Assembly (NCBI RefSeq): GCF_030272615.1 | Contig: NC_081415.1 | Span: 376,417,392 to 376,481,391 of the forward strand | Reading direction: 5' to 3' | DNA length: 64,000 nt | DNA from: Cryptomeria japonica | Lineage: Eukaryota > Streptophyta > Pinopsida > Cupressales > Cupressaceae | In this document: positions 44,241-57,239 of the stretch, one piece after another | How the letters are laid out: every line of letters begins with the position of its first letter | Numbering within the stretch: the first letter of the stretch is position 1 | Position numbers and translations under genes: made by a program | Notes under the pieces: model-generated | What the model saw: the letters and a program-made list of their open reading frames with translations, nothing else | What the model was told of the DNA's origin: nothing | Databases searched by the model: none

Positions 44241-45609
44241 AGGATGAGGGAAAGGGTACCCCCTCAAGAGGGTTCATATGAAATGGGGCTTGGGAGATGT
44301 CTCAAAAGAAACAATGCTCCATCAGCTAGGATGAACAACAAGAAGAAAATGGAAAAAGAAGAAAATGCAAATGCATTAGAGATGGAAATGGAACATCACA
44401 AAGCACAAGGACCCACAAAAATAGAATGCCATGTAGTGAGAACTTACTTTGATTTAGTAGTGTATGCGAGTCACCAAGGTATGAAGAACCGAGGTAGAAT
44501 TTCACAACCAATGCATGGACTGACACATATAAATAGACACGCAAGATAATCTAGCACCACATAGAGTTATAGAGACCCTGCAGGAAATTATGCTAGAACA
44601 ACCACAAGAAGAAGATATGCTCCAATGTAACATGAGATAGTTGAGACCTCATGAGGTTACAATAAGAAACACATACAAAAGACACACCAAGAAAAAAAAA
44701 AGCAACAAGATCACATCCTAAGCCATGTTATTCCTACCACACCATGATATAAAAGATCATGGCAACCAAAAGTAAATAGGACCCGAGGAGTTGAAAAAGA
44801 TAAATACATATCAAAATGAATCAAAACCAACACAAGTGTCTCAAATATCTTTTGCCAAAGGATGATTGATTGGATGAGGATTGAAGATGTTGTCTAACTA
44901 GAGGAAGGATACATTATGCACAGGTTGATGATTGGATAAGGACCAATGAGGGATGAACCAACAAAAGGGACCTAATAGGATCATGATGACAAAGATTCTA
45001 AAATATTGTTGAAGAACAAGTTGATAGGGTATGATTTCAAAGGATGGGATGAACAAATGCATAAGTATAGTGACACCTATATACAATGAGCATAGTGACC
45101 AAGGAGATGGAAGAGGGGAATATTAAGGATAAGCATGACACTATGTACAAATAACCAAGCATAGAAGTTATCTACAAGGACTATGCACAAGCAAGGTGCA
45201 AGGAGACATAGATGGAGGCAAGTGGTAGATGAGGGAATAGGGGATGCGGGTAACATGGGATACCACACTAAAAAGAGGTGGATGCAATGGAGATGCAAAT
45301 GGGGGGTAGCAATGGATATCGCACCATGGAAAGGTGGATGTGATGGAGATGCAGATGATAGTGGGTAGTAATAGATACTGCACTGCTGAGAGTGGTTGTG
45401 AAGAACTAAAAGAGAATGGGACCAACCCTTCTTTCTCAAAGCACCTATTTATAGGTTTTCACCACATGCACATGCCTAAGGTGCCACCAGGAGTTGTTTT
45501 CACCAGAGGACAAATTTTTGTTTTTTTGTTTTTTTTTTGCATTTTTTTATTTTTTAAATTTTTTGGATTTTCTGATTTTTGGAATATGAGGTACACTACG
45601 ACAAATTTT
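44241..45609. other. Non-coding tail of element C
   Basis: Purine-rich on the plus strand. Includes a minisatellite (45,258-45,400) and a T-rich tract (45,514-45,590) that corresponds to the A-rich post-integrase tract of elements A and B. No antisense PMD gene could be recognised here, unlike in A and B. Confidence 0.45.
45258..45400. repeat. Minisatellite of ~58-60 bases
   Basis: About 2.5 units: GGGATACCACAC / GGATATCGCACC / AGATACTGCACT start successive copies, each with GTGGATG(C/T)(A/G)ATGGAGATGCA and GTAGCAAT-like ends. Confidence 0.6.
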
Positions 45610-48600
45610 ATGCAGAATATCTTTAGGTGTAGGATGTTTAGGGGATCATTAAGAGGATCCCCTTTTAGATTTGATAATTGTTATGCTCTTGATCCATACT
45701 GTGTTGTAACTACATAAGGACCTAACTAGTTAGCTTCAAACTTTCCTTTCTTTTCTCAATCTTGTTGATTGCGTGAATTTTCTCTGAGGACTAAATCTTC
45801 TACCTCAAACTTGTGAGGGTGAACCCTTTTCATATGTTGCCTCTTAAGGTGGATCTGATATATTTGAAAATAATCAAATGCTTTTTGAAGTTGCTCATCA
45901 AGAAGATATAACTGAGACAATCTTGCTGCTTTATAGTCTTCATCAGAAATAAACTCTTTCAAGGATATGCGTAGTGATGGTAATTCAACCTCAATTGGAA
46001 AGACTGCTTTGGCACCATAGACAAGGAAATTGGTGTGGCTCCAATGGGAGTTTGGATTAGTGGGGTAGGCCCAAAGAGTGGGATTGAGATGGAGGTGCTC
46101 GTCACAAACATTATCATTGACAATTTTATTTAGGATACGAAGCCAGGTTTTATTAGTTGCCTCAGCTTGGCCATTCTCTTGGGGTTAGTATGGTGTGGAT
46201 CAATGGTGTTGGATATGAAATTTAGAATAGAGATCACATATATTTTGGTTCTTGAATGGGGTTCCATTGTCTATTATGATGGTAGATGGAATTCCATAGT
46301 GGCAAATGATGTGGTACAGGATAAGCTTGGACACTTTCACACCAACGGTGAGGGTGAGGGGAATGGCTTCCACCCATTTGGTGAAATACTTTTTTGTAGT
46401 AACAATAAACTTGTGTCCATTCGAGGAACAGGGATGGATCTTACCAATGATGTTGAGGCCCCATGTATAGAATAGTCATGGTGTTGTGATAGGTTGCAAG
46501 TCCTATGTTGGAACATGGATCAAATCTTTGTGCCACTGGCAGGACACACATTTTTTGACAAATTCACAACAATCATGCTCCACGATGGGCCAATAATACC
46601 CCACTCTCTTTAAAGCTATTTGGAAATAACATATCCACTTGTATGAGTACCACAAGTTGTGGTGTGCAATTCTTTCATCACAAGATTAGCTTCACTCGAA
46701 TCTAAACATCTAAAAAAGGATGTCATGGTAGCTGTGAGAATATAGATTGTCTCCTATAAGGGTGAATCAAAAACAACGATGAATAAGGTTTTGGTGGTTA
46801 TTATGAAATATGTTGAGTGGAAGGGTACCATATTTGAGATAAGCATGTATGTCATGGTACTAGGGTGATTGGGGTCCAACAATATTGCAGACCATTGTAC
46901 AATGTCTTAAATGTCAGATTTAATAGATGCTCAACTAAAAACTCATATCTCGGACTATCTGATTCAACATGAAGAAGGGACCCAATAGTAGCCATTGCAT
47001 CTGCTACTTTATTTTTATCTTAAGGAATTTGGTCAAATATGATACGTTAAAATTTTTGCTTAAGGTCATCAACCATTCTTTTGTATGGAAGGAGCTTGTC
47101 ATCCTTAGTTTGATACTCATTATTGACTTGTCGGATGACTAGTTGTGAATCTCGATAAACCAAGATATCATATATGTTCAACTGCATAGTTGTCTTGAGA
47201 CCAATGATGAGCCCTTCATATTTGGAAATAATATTGATACATAGGAAAGATAGCTTGAATGACTTGGGGATTAGAATGCCTTGGGGAGTGACAAATAGGA
47301 ATCTTGTCCCTGCTCTCTTTTACGTATATGATCCATCAAAGTAAAGTTTCCATGGGGGTTGTATAGTAATAGAGAAAACATATTCATTAGGAAATTTTGT
47401 GTTCAATGGGTGAACATCAATCAATGGTGTTTCTGCTAACTGATCAGCAATGACCTACCCCTTCATGACCTTTTCGTCAACATATTATATGTCAATTTTT
47501 CTAAGAAACATAACCCATTTAGCCATTTGTCTGGTTAGGGTTGTCTTGGAGAGTAGATATTTGAGGGGATCAAGCTTGCAGATGAGCTTCACTGTATGAG
47601 TTAACATTTAGTGTCACATTTTTTGTGAACAAAAGACAATAGCTAAACATGCTTTTTCTATGGGAGAATAATTAATCTCATATTCGACTAAGGTTCAACT
47701 AATATAGTAGATTTCTCTCTCCTTTCTCTAGTCATCATTTTGGGCAAGAAGTGCCCCCACAACCATTAGAGTAACTGAAATGTATAAGAGAAAGGGACAA
47801 ACTAGAATGGGTGGCATGAGAACCCAAGGATGAGAAACATATTCCTTGATCTTGTCAAATGATTGATAGAATTGGGAATCAAATTGAAATACAACATGTT
47901 TTCGGAGAAGGTGAGTAAAAGGTTGGCATTTATTAGTGAGTTGGGCAATGAAGCATCGAACAAACTATAACTTTCCTTGCAATATGTGCAGATTCTTTAG
48001 TGTTCTAAGTGGAGGCATCTTTAAGATTACTTTGACCTTTTTTAGGATCGACCTCAATGCCATGCCTTAATACTATAAACCCAAGGAGTTTACCTGAGGT
48101 AACTCCAAACACACACTTTTAAGGGTTTAGGCATAATTTATATTTAGCTATGTACTCAAATATATGTTCTAGTATAGTTGGATGCTTTGTCCTCGTCTTT
48201 GATTTACTTAGTATGTTATCCACATAGTCCTTGATTATCTTATGCATAAGGTCATGAAATATCACTATCATGGCACATTGGTAGGTGGCACCTACATTCT
48301 TGAGACAAAAAGGAATGACTTGGTAACAAAAAGTTCCCCATGGGGTGGTGAAGGTAGTCTTATGTTAATCTTCTTTGGATATCTCGATCTAATTATATCC
48401 TAAAAATTTGTCCATGAGAGAAATAATTTCATGTCTTGTTGTTAGATCAACAAGGATGTCAATTTTGGGAAGTGAAAAAACATCTCTGGGTACCATATTA
48501 GAGATCCACTCTGAATAATCAATTGGCCAGATAAACTTAACCTCCAGGAGCTTTTCCAACTTTGCTTTGACCAATAGGGCTATTCTAGGATGAATCTTAT

Positions 48601-49421
48601 GCAGTTTGTGTTTGATTGGTTTAGCATTTGGATCAACTACAATATGATGAACCATTAATTAGGGATCAAGACCATGCATGTTTTCATAAGACTATGCAAA
48701 GTTAATGGGCCACTTATGAAGTATCTCAGAGAAGACTTGACTCTTCGTCAGATAGTGAAGCAGCTACATGAGTGATGCATGCATTTTCTGTTGTGCCCAA
48801 ATTTATCTCTTTGTTATGATCTATGAGGATTGGTGATCTCTCAGGAACATGATCACTAATGAGGGGAAGAAGAGATTCCTCATCTTTTGGTGCCTCAAAG
48901 AGGTTTTCACCAGAAGATACACCCTTTATTTTTACTATTTTATGGTCTAAAGATGCCTCTGAAAGGTTTTCACCACAAGACTCTTGACTTTTTTATTCTT
49001 TTTTAATTTTGTGGTTAGGGATTCCATCTTCCCCAAAATATCCCTGAGAATCGATCTTGTACACTATGTTATTCTTAGGATGATAGTACGGTGAACACTC
49101 TGTTGCCCCTAGAAATTCTAGGAGAAATGTGTCATTTTGGAATGTGTCTAGGTGTGTAAAAATTTGACCCCAATCAATAAGTTCAGGATGGTGAAGGGGA
49201 AGGTCAATTAAGAGGACAAATGTATCAAAGAGGTTGGATGTGTCAAAGATTGAGGAGCTATCTATATTGTCATACTCTTGTTTGACAACCTCCTTAGGTA
49301 TGTCATCAATATCAGTAAAAACATTTTTGTTGCTTCCAAAAGTGCCATCCAAAGTGGAGGCTTCATGAGAGGGATGTCCAAAATCAAGCCCTTGATGGTT
49401 AACATTGATAGATGGATCCAT
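45610..49421 (-). mobile_element. Element C: decayed Tat-type gypsy pol
   Basis: Third copy, in heavy decay. Linker (49421-48993, PLHHPELIDWGQIF as in element B's LIHPELIDC), RT start (48655-48389: ALLVKAKLEKLLEVKFIWPIDYSEW, with about 20 codons deleted before FSLPKIDILVDL), RT core traces to 47,950, RNase H connection near 47,500, second RNase H (47,350-46,930: RDSQLVIRQVNNEYQ, DKNKVADAMATI), integrase zinc region near 46,600, core 46,480-45,980, C-terminus (45962-45756: HKFEVEDLVLREN) ending near 45,610. Stops and shifts occur every 100-200 bases. The left part (gag, protease) is missing at 49,440. Confidence 0.8.
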
Positions 49422-49489
49422 AGGTCTTTTGATTCCTTGATCTTCTTTGCCTAATTTGTCACCTTGTTAATTCCATTTTTGAGTGGCCC

Positions 49490-51340
49490 ATTTGTGGGTG
49501 GGTGGGTCAGAGATTACTTTAGTGGTGAATATTTGCCAATGGCAAATTTTTCACGTCGGCAACCTGGGAAATGGCAAATATTTTGTACTGATTGGGGGTG
49601 GCCATGTCGCCAGAACATTATCAATTTCCTGTTACTACTTATCAAATTGCCATTAGTTTCATATCCAAAGTCATACTATATTCTAGTCGGTTAGTATTAT
49701 CGAATCATGCAGTCGGTACACATAGAGAAGTTGGTATGAACAGTCTAGTCGGTTATTGAAGAAAGCAGTCACAAAACATAGTATTCACAGAGCTGTTTAC
49801 TGAGTAAAGGTTCATGGCTACCGAGTGGTAAAGTTAACTCACTGAGTTGATATTCACCGCGTGAAACGTCATACTAGATACATTGAACCTAGACATGCAC
49901 ATGAAAACGTGTTACAAGATCGAGGCACATCTAACCGTTTTTTGCATTGGAAATTGCACTAGGATATTGTGCATGATTACAAGATCAATCTAACCTATGA
50001 GATACTTTTTTTAATTGAAGAATATTTTTGTAAGATCAAAGCAATGAATCAGATCATCGCTGTAAGAGATCTATATATACAACATGATTCTAGGGTTAGA
50101 CATAAGACATGATATGATGTGATAAGAGATGCAATGAGATAGAGTGTGTATACATGAAGAAAGACTGTTACAGAGACACAGAGAGGTCACCGAGATGGTT
50201 ATCAGTGAACAGTCGAAGAACAGAGTAAATAGAAGGGTTTACCAAGTTTCATTATGGGTTACCAAGGTATGCTACAAGCTAGGTAATCTTATTCAGAGCA
50301 CATAGAATTTGCTTTAACATTTTAGATGTAAAGTTGTAGATATTTGTAATGATTATATTGTAATATTTTGAAGTTGTAAGAGAAACCTTTAATAGGGTAA
50401 AAGACTCTAACCAAGTCTATAAATTGTAAATCCTTTAACCAGGTGCTACACTTATATAGTGTTGTACAAATCCTTTAGTAAGGTAGATCTAACTGATCTT
50501 AATACTCCTAACAGGGTAAGCTATCAGAAATAGCTAAATGTAGCTCTAACCGAGCATTCTTTATTATTGCAGAAGTGAAGTTGTGGGTGCCATCCCCACC
50601 GCAGTTTTTCTCTCTAACCAAGAGTTTCTGCATGACCAAAATATATGTGTCATGGAGTGAATCATGTATGACTATTATCTGTTGATTATAGTTTTATTTT
50701 ATGTTACTGCACTATTCTGTTTATGCATAACAGTAAGGTTATTACAAAGGAAAATTTTTGGAGTACTGATTCACCCCTCCCCTCTCAGTACATTAGCTTT
50801 CTATATTGGGCCTAACATTTCCATCAAATTCATGGCCCAATTGCCATATATTTTATGTAATTAAATTTTTCTATGTGAGGATTTCGCCAATACAATATAC
50901 GATGGACACACGGTAAATTCAATTTTTTTCCCTACACTCTCCGAGGTTGCCTTAATAGACGACCATAATTCGCCTATAGGCATGTGAAAATTTGTTAGCT
51001 AGGAGGACCCAATTCACTTGACAATTTTCTGACGCATGTCTCCAGTCACCCCAACTTTCGCCAACTATATTGTATTTTCCAATTATTTGGATGACCCATA
51101 ATCGCCTCGAAAATTACATAAGTTGTGTTATAGTTATGCAGGATTCGCCAAATATTTGTATACCATATTAAATTCCCACAGAATTCACCATATAAGGATT
51201 GGTATAAATACATGCAAAGATCAGATCCATCTCTACACAATCTGGTGGGATCTAGGCTTTGAATTCTGATCAATAGCGAACTTTCAGACTAAGGAAAATC
51301 ATTGTTGTTGATTGCATTCGCGACTGCTAGTGACCTAAAG
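49490..51340 (+). repeat. TTCGCC / TTGCCA word zone upstream of hAT gene
   Basis: TTCGCC at 50,883, 50,969, 51,057 and 51,144 (85-88 bases apart) and ATCGCC at 51,101; GTCGCC and TTGCCAATGGCAAAT before the solo LTR at 49,535-49,615. Short repeated words near the ends are what hAT transposases bind in known elements; that link is inference. No gene lies in this stretch. Confidence 0.5.
49630..50817 (+). repeat. Copia-type solo LTR with perfect target duplication
   Basis: Starts TGTTACTAC, ends GGGCCTAACA, flanked by TTTCC at 49,625-49,629 and 50,818-50,822. TCACCCCTCCCCTCTCAG lies 40 bases before the end as in the other copia LTRs here. It holds several CTAACC(A/G)(A/G)G-type repeats (50,400-50,560). 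No internal region, so it arose by LTR-LTR recombination. Confidence 0.85.
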
Positions 51341-51583
51341 GTGAGCGATCATATTTTTGAAGTGTTATAATGTTACTCTGAATTTATCTAAATTTGTTTG
51401 CATTGTTGAGTTCATTTTTATTCAGTGGTGACCCGTCAGTGCCAAGTGGTCAGTCGAGACATTTAGACCTCAGACATCTAGATTGTAGGTCGTAGGGCCA
51501 ATGAAAAATATATTATACTTTAAAGTCTATTATTGCTTCTTCAACAAATTGATATTTTTTTGGCAGACTTTATTTCATTGGAG

Positions 51584-54296
51584 ATGTCAAACATGAAGAA
51601 GGGTAGGAAACTTGAATGTGGGGAAGGCCATGAGAGGCCAACAAAAAGTAGAGCGTTGTCTTCGTACTTTGTCTTTGGAAAAGATTGTGGTGAAAATCAG
51701 GAAGGTACATCATCACAAGTACAAGTACAAAATTCACAACCTACACAACATGTTGAAGATGGCGGTGAACCTGATATCTTAGATCAGGGTGATCTTGAAG
51801 AAGATTATCTGGTAGATGCCCAAGTTAGCCGGAATGATATAATCGACTTGGGTGATAATGCCATTGATGATAATGCATAGAAGGGGAAAATAAAAGCCAG
51901 ATCAAAAAAGGATGAACCACAATCAAAAAAGGATCGGGAGTGGGATATGACAGTGAGGAATTTTCAAATTAATTGGGCATCAAAGTATCCATTCATTGAA
52001 CTAATGGAGAATCCAATTGAAGGTGAGCCTCCAATACAATGTAGGTGTAAGATATGCACTTGGAAACATAACAAGGAAATTAGGTTGCAACTGAAATTTG
52101 ACACCATAGAAAAGCATATGGGTAAAGTTTATGAAAAACAAATGATAGACGAGGTTGAAAAAAAAGTGATAAGATGGAAAATAAAGGAGGAATGTAAGCA
52201 TGTGAGGAATGCCGAAGAGTATTATTTTCATGAGAAAATAAAAACGAAGCCTATTGAAGTTAAAGGTTCTATTGAAGCTAGGTTTGGAAAAGCAATGCAA
52301 ATAGAACAATTGGGAAAAGTTGTTCAGTTAAGCGTTGCTTTTTATATTTTGAGCAGAGGGTGTGCTATGACAGATTTCCCATCAATTAGTGGTTTATTAC
52401 ACTTTTTAAAAGTTCCTAACCATCCTAATAGACATGGGTCAGTAAATAGTGGATGGAAATGGGCAAGTTGTCTTGCTGAGGTTGAAAAAGAAGATGTAAA
52501 GGAAAAAATAAGAGAGTCAAATTTTATTGCATTTTCTTTAGATGAAGTTACGGCAGTAGACAATACTTCATGGGTATGCATGCATGTTTATACTGTAGAG
52601 AATCATACCCACCAACCTCATCTACTATCTGTTGCTAAAATGAAGGAGAGTGTGACAATGGAAAATTTATTTCAACTAGTAAAGAGAAGTTTAATTGAAT
52701 ATGGAGGTATGGATGACATGACGGTTGCCAAAAAATTGGTTTGTGTTGGAGCAGATGGAGCTTCAGTAATGCAAGTTCATAGGAACGGTCTTTGTACAAA
52801 GATTGAAACTTCATTTGCACCGTATATTACTGCAATTCACTGCATGGCTCACATAATGAATCTAGCTTTTGGAATTGTGAGCAAGTTTTCTTTGGTAAAA
52901 AAAATTGAAATTTTAATCAGAGATCTCTACTCACACTTTTGTCGAAGTCCCAAGCAATTTATGGAATTTCAACACTTTACTGATGAAATAACTGATGAGA
53001 ACAAGCTTCTCAAGGATAATGATACAAAATGGATCTCTTTGGATGGTCCAGCACATCAATTTTTTTTCAGAATATCTGTCCTTGATTGGACTATTTCACA
53101 CAACTTGCGTTGAATCAGATCAACCGAAATTTCCTGACCTTCTTCGGAGGTTAAGTAATCTAGAGACACTCTTAACTTTAGCAGCTCTTCTACCCATGTT
53201 AGAGGAAATGAGGAATATTATGAAGGCTGCCCAAAAAAGCACTCAGTATATTGCAGAATATGCTACGTTGTATAATATGACATGCATAACCCTCGACAAT
53301 CTCTATTGAAATCAACCAACACTATCTGATGAAAAATTTGTTAAGTGGCAGATACTCATAGATTTGAACAATCCTGATAACTTTTTACAAATCGGAGTAG
53401 ATGGGGAGGTATGTTGCAATGTATGGGGAGTTGAGATACCAATGCACTTCTATACCATGGTCGACCCCGAGGAACTAGGAAAGTGCCCCAGGAAGCAACT
53501 AGCAAGAGTTACAAGGGAAGATTTTGACAAGATTGTTGAGAATGTAACTACTTCTATGAAGAAAATTGTGTATGATCTTTACTCACAAATTAGAAGTAGA
53601 TTCCCTCTTAACAACCTACTTGAAGCCATGTCTATTGTGTTTCCTCATTATTGGATCCTCAATAGTGCAGCTGATTTTCGAAGTAAGCTACTGACTTTGA
53701 TAAAACAATTTTGCATATCCAGAGAATTGAATAGAGTAACTATAAATGGAATATTAGATGAAACTCATCTTCAAGAGAAATCATCTCATTTTGCATACAC
53801 CATGAGAGAACAATATGGCAAAATGGAGAACCCTCGCGAAGAGGGATCAGTAACAAGGCTTTGGAAATATATAGCTGAGAATGTAGCGTTGCGTGATTCA
53901 ATGCCAGAATATTTGAAGCTTGTTCATTTATATATTACCATGATATTATGTTTGGTGGAAGATGAGAGAGTTTTCAGTGCTTTGGGGTTCCTACAATCAA
54001 AGCTAAGAAACAAACTAGACAAAAATTTGTAAAATTGCTTGAGGCTCTATACATCTAGGTATAATGTCCACACTTTTCCTTACAATAGGGAATTGCAAAT
54101 CTGGAGGTCCAAATGTGAAAGAAGATGTTTGGGCAACACTTCAAACCAAAGTGCCAGTGGAACTATTGACTCATGTACTGGACCTACTAGTAGCATTGAG
54201 ATGCGGTTCAATGAAGGTATGCAGACTTGGAGTGAAGAAACCACATACAAGAATCAAGAAAGCTCTAAAATTGATGAGGATGAATGGCAACTGTAA
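51584..54296 (+). pseudogene. hAT-family transposase
   Basis: About 900 codons; cut-and-paste transposase. ATG at 51584 (MSNMKKGRKLECGEG). Acidic N-terminus, TAG at 51878; then a zinc-finger-like C-x-C-x2-C start (CRCKICTWKHNKEI), FPSISGLLHFLKVPN, the RNase H-like core with FIAFSLDEVTAVDNTSW (Asp), VCVGADGASVMQ (Asp) and AIHCMAHIMNLAFG. Frameshift in the T run at 53,060-53,067. TGA at 53307; then NNLLEAMSIVFPHYW and the hAT dimerisation region MPEYLKLVHLYITMILCLVEDERVFSALGFL, TAA at 54030, and a final NCLRLYTSRYNVHTFPYN tail to 54296. Only three stops and one shift: the youngest-looking coding region here. It resembles the ZNF862/DUF4371-like hAT branch. Confidence 0.88.
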
Positions 54297-55202
54297 GAGA
54301 TTGGTACTTATTAATCTTATTACTATATCTCATCATTCATATTACAAAAGCATATTACTTTTTGCAATTAGAATTTAATATTGATTTGTAATTGTATTTT
54401 TCAACTTTCTATTTCTAGATTTAAAATAGCATAATAAAAGACCATAATGTGTTTATTAATATAGAGATGTTTATTGTTTATTTAGACATGTTTGAGAACT
54501 TAGATTTTCATTAATTATTTCAAAATATAGCCATATGATACAATTCATTCAATAGTAATACACCAATCTGTGTGATTCTCCATGCAAAAGTCAATACAAA
54601 GTTCCAGAACCCTTTGCAAATGACCCTGAATTCCCTTTTATAGAAACAAGGGAGCAACAACAGCTTCAGGTCGAATTACAACATGCGAAGACTCAACATC
54701 AAAATCACAAACTCAACACAAATTTACATGGCCATAACAAGCCGGATTGGCAATTTAACAACTGCTGCATGTCTAATGTCTCCTGTTCAAAAAATAGAGT
54801 TCAAAATTAAATATTAATTCACGCCATGACAAATTAAATATAGATAATAGCAGTGCCTAAAACCTAGTAATCAGAAATAGAGAAATGCAAAAATGTTAAA
54901 GCTTGGGAGAATTTGAGAATACAAATTTACAAGCTGAATTTTTGCACTGTGAATCATAGATTCATAGGCTGGATTAGCAATTTAGCAATAGCGAGTACTA
55001 GTTTTTTTCTATTCATAAAATAGAGTTATTTCAAGCGATGCCAAATTCCAAACATAAAAACATAAAACCTTGAAATTAAGAGTAAAAGAAGAAAATTGTG
55101 CAATACATACTATGATTCTTAAGATATATGTGCCAGTTTTTGTAGGGTGCTCCACTCTTTGTATGATGGAAGGTCAATATTTTGTAAACTATGGAAATTC
55201 AA
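54297..55202. other. Downstream flank of hAT gene
   Basis: AT-rich. GGATTGGCAATTTAACAA (54,742) and GGATTAGCAATTTAGCAA (54,970) form a diverged direct repeat with similar surroundings (CAAATTTACA, GCTGAATTT). No terminal inverted repeat could be fixed. No gene. Confidence 0.4.
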
Positions 55203-56147
55203 CTACAACTTTGTCAACATTCCATATTTAGAAGAGTGACTTGACATCACTCTTTCACCCAATACCGAATTCAGAGTTGTAAATGGTTGGATGAATTCCA
55301 GAAAGCTTTGGGGAGTTGTGTCCTTAGGAAGCAAGTCTAAATCAGAATTCATTTTTATCTCCATGCTTTTTTTGTAAGCTTCTTTTCCAATGAATTTATT
55401 TGATGGGTCAACAGTCTTAGGCAAACCAATTTTAATCAAATTAGTTTTCTTTTCTTGCAGCTTCAATATCTTTTTGCCACATTTATCCATAACTTATGAT
55501 GTTTCCCTTAGTTTCTGGCATTTTTGAATTATAGATGATGTCTTAACTGTGGCATCAATGCGGCTCTTAATTCTCTTGGATGCCAAGTACCTATCACTGG
55601 TACTATAGACTACTTGCAGAATCTGTTTTGCCATATCCTCTTTTGAATAAACATGTATGATCTTCTCAAAGTGCCCTTTGATTTTCATATAAATTACTCT
55701 CATTTCTTTCATTGAATTCAAACCATTCACACAACTTGTCACTCCTTTGCATTATTTGCTACCAAATTTTTTCTTGTATATACTTCATTGTATTTTTCAT
55801 AGTATCTTTTAATCTATCCTCCAAAGTTTTAATTTTATCATTTGCATTGTGCAAGTCTTCTTTTATTTGTGCACAATTTTTTCCTTCTTCCTCTACTTCC
55901 TCTTGCAAATGTTTTTCTTTTTCCTTCTCATGATCCAATAGGTCTTGTGTTTTTCTTATTTCGGCAACAACAGACTCATAAATTTTGTATAATTTTTGAA
56001 AACTGGCTCTTTCCTCATCAATTTTTTTTACTGCTTTTAGCCAGCTTTTCTCTCAAGTCCTTCAATTCTGCATCCATCTTCTCCTGCTTCGCAATTTCTA
56101 CTACAGAGCCCGAATTTTTTATCCTTTTCTGTAAATCATTGCACTTG
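55203..56147 (-). pseudogene. Locus 2, C-terminal coiled coil
   Basis: Frames with many stops but a continuous helical, charged character: KKIDEERASFQKLYKIYES, HEKEKEKHLQEEVEEEGKNC (about 56,020-55,760), then 55742-55494 and 55490-55203 (KKILKLQEKKTNLIKIGLP, FLEFIQPFTTLNSVLGERV). The gene as a whole would be some 1,250 codons. Confidence 0.45.
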
Positions 56148-57239
56148 TTATCTGCTGCTTTCCTCTTTGATTTTTTTGTTTGCTAGGTCTTCCTGTAACT
56201 TTTCCTTTTTGTTTCTCCGGTTTATTTTTTCTCTCTCCACCTTTAGCAGTGAAGTGTAGACCACTTCGTTAGTCCTTTTTGACACACTAATTTTGTCCAC
56301 ATTATGTACTTTGGAAAAATCCATTTGGAGGGTGCTAACTTGAAATTCAGAGGGATCTGTCTGACTGTGTGGTGGATTTTTATCTTTAGTTGGGGGCATA
56401 ACAACCATGAACTCCATTATATCTTTGTGTGGGTCATATGTTGGAAATACACCATTCCTTACAGGTTGTTCGTCTAAAAATTCAGTCAGGGCAACCCTAT
56501 GAAATGCTCTCTTTTTTTCTTTATTTTTATGTGTTGTGTGTTCAAATTTTTCATAGTAATCATGAAATTGAAAATCTAGGCTTGCTGAAGCAATTGAATG
56601 TTTGAAAGGTGACATAGGAATAACAAAGGCTCTAGTTCCACTTATGCCTATGGTTTTAACTAATGCATTATTAGGATTACCAACAACCTTTCCTGATCCT
56701 CTCCCACTGACACTTTCATGTGTATTTTTCATAATCTTTTGAGGTGTGTGATCTGAAGCTGCAAATGATTGATTTGTAGTAGCAGTGGCACTTGATATAG
56801 GATTCTCAATAGTATGATATTAAGTATCTACCACTAGTGGCCTCTTGCGAGAAATATTTTTTTGTAGCCCTTGTCCAACACCAAGACAACTAGTACTAGT
56901 ACTAGTACCCATGCCAACCCCACCAATCATAGCGGCACTTTATTGAACAATAATAGGAATACTATCCCCAGATTCCCCACCAGTGGCAGTGGCACTTGAT
57001 TCACCACCAATGGGAATACCATGATGTGGTGGTGGTTGTGGATTTGAACCGAAAACAAATGTAGGTGGACCCTGAGGGTAATGAGTAGTACCTTTCCATG
57101 ATGAATCTGAAGAATCAAATTCAATGATTGGTTTAATAGGAGCTTTTGATTTAGAATCTGATGGAAGTTGTACCTCAAGTGGATACCAAATGCCTTCTCC
57201 TCTGGGACCCAGACCACCACCTTCCCATTTTTTCCACAA
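56148..57239 (-). pseudogene. Locus 2, linker and following segment
   Basis: 57239-56940 is Gly/Pro/His-rich disorder (NPQPPPHHGIPIGG, ESSATATGGESGDS). The same frame continues past stops at 56,940 and about 56,820 into 56732-56148 (GISGTRAFVIPMSPFKHSIA, ASLDFQFHDYYEKFEHTTHK), ending in a Lys/Glu helix (REKINRRNKKEKLQEDLANK). Confidence 0.5.

Noticed and set aside
51423-51440. CAGTGGTGACC as left terminal inverted repeat of the hAT element
   Set aside because: No matching inverted end downstream of 54,296 and no 8-bp duplication; the TTCGCC zone upstream also argues that the element starts further left.
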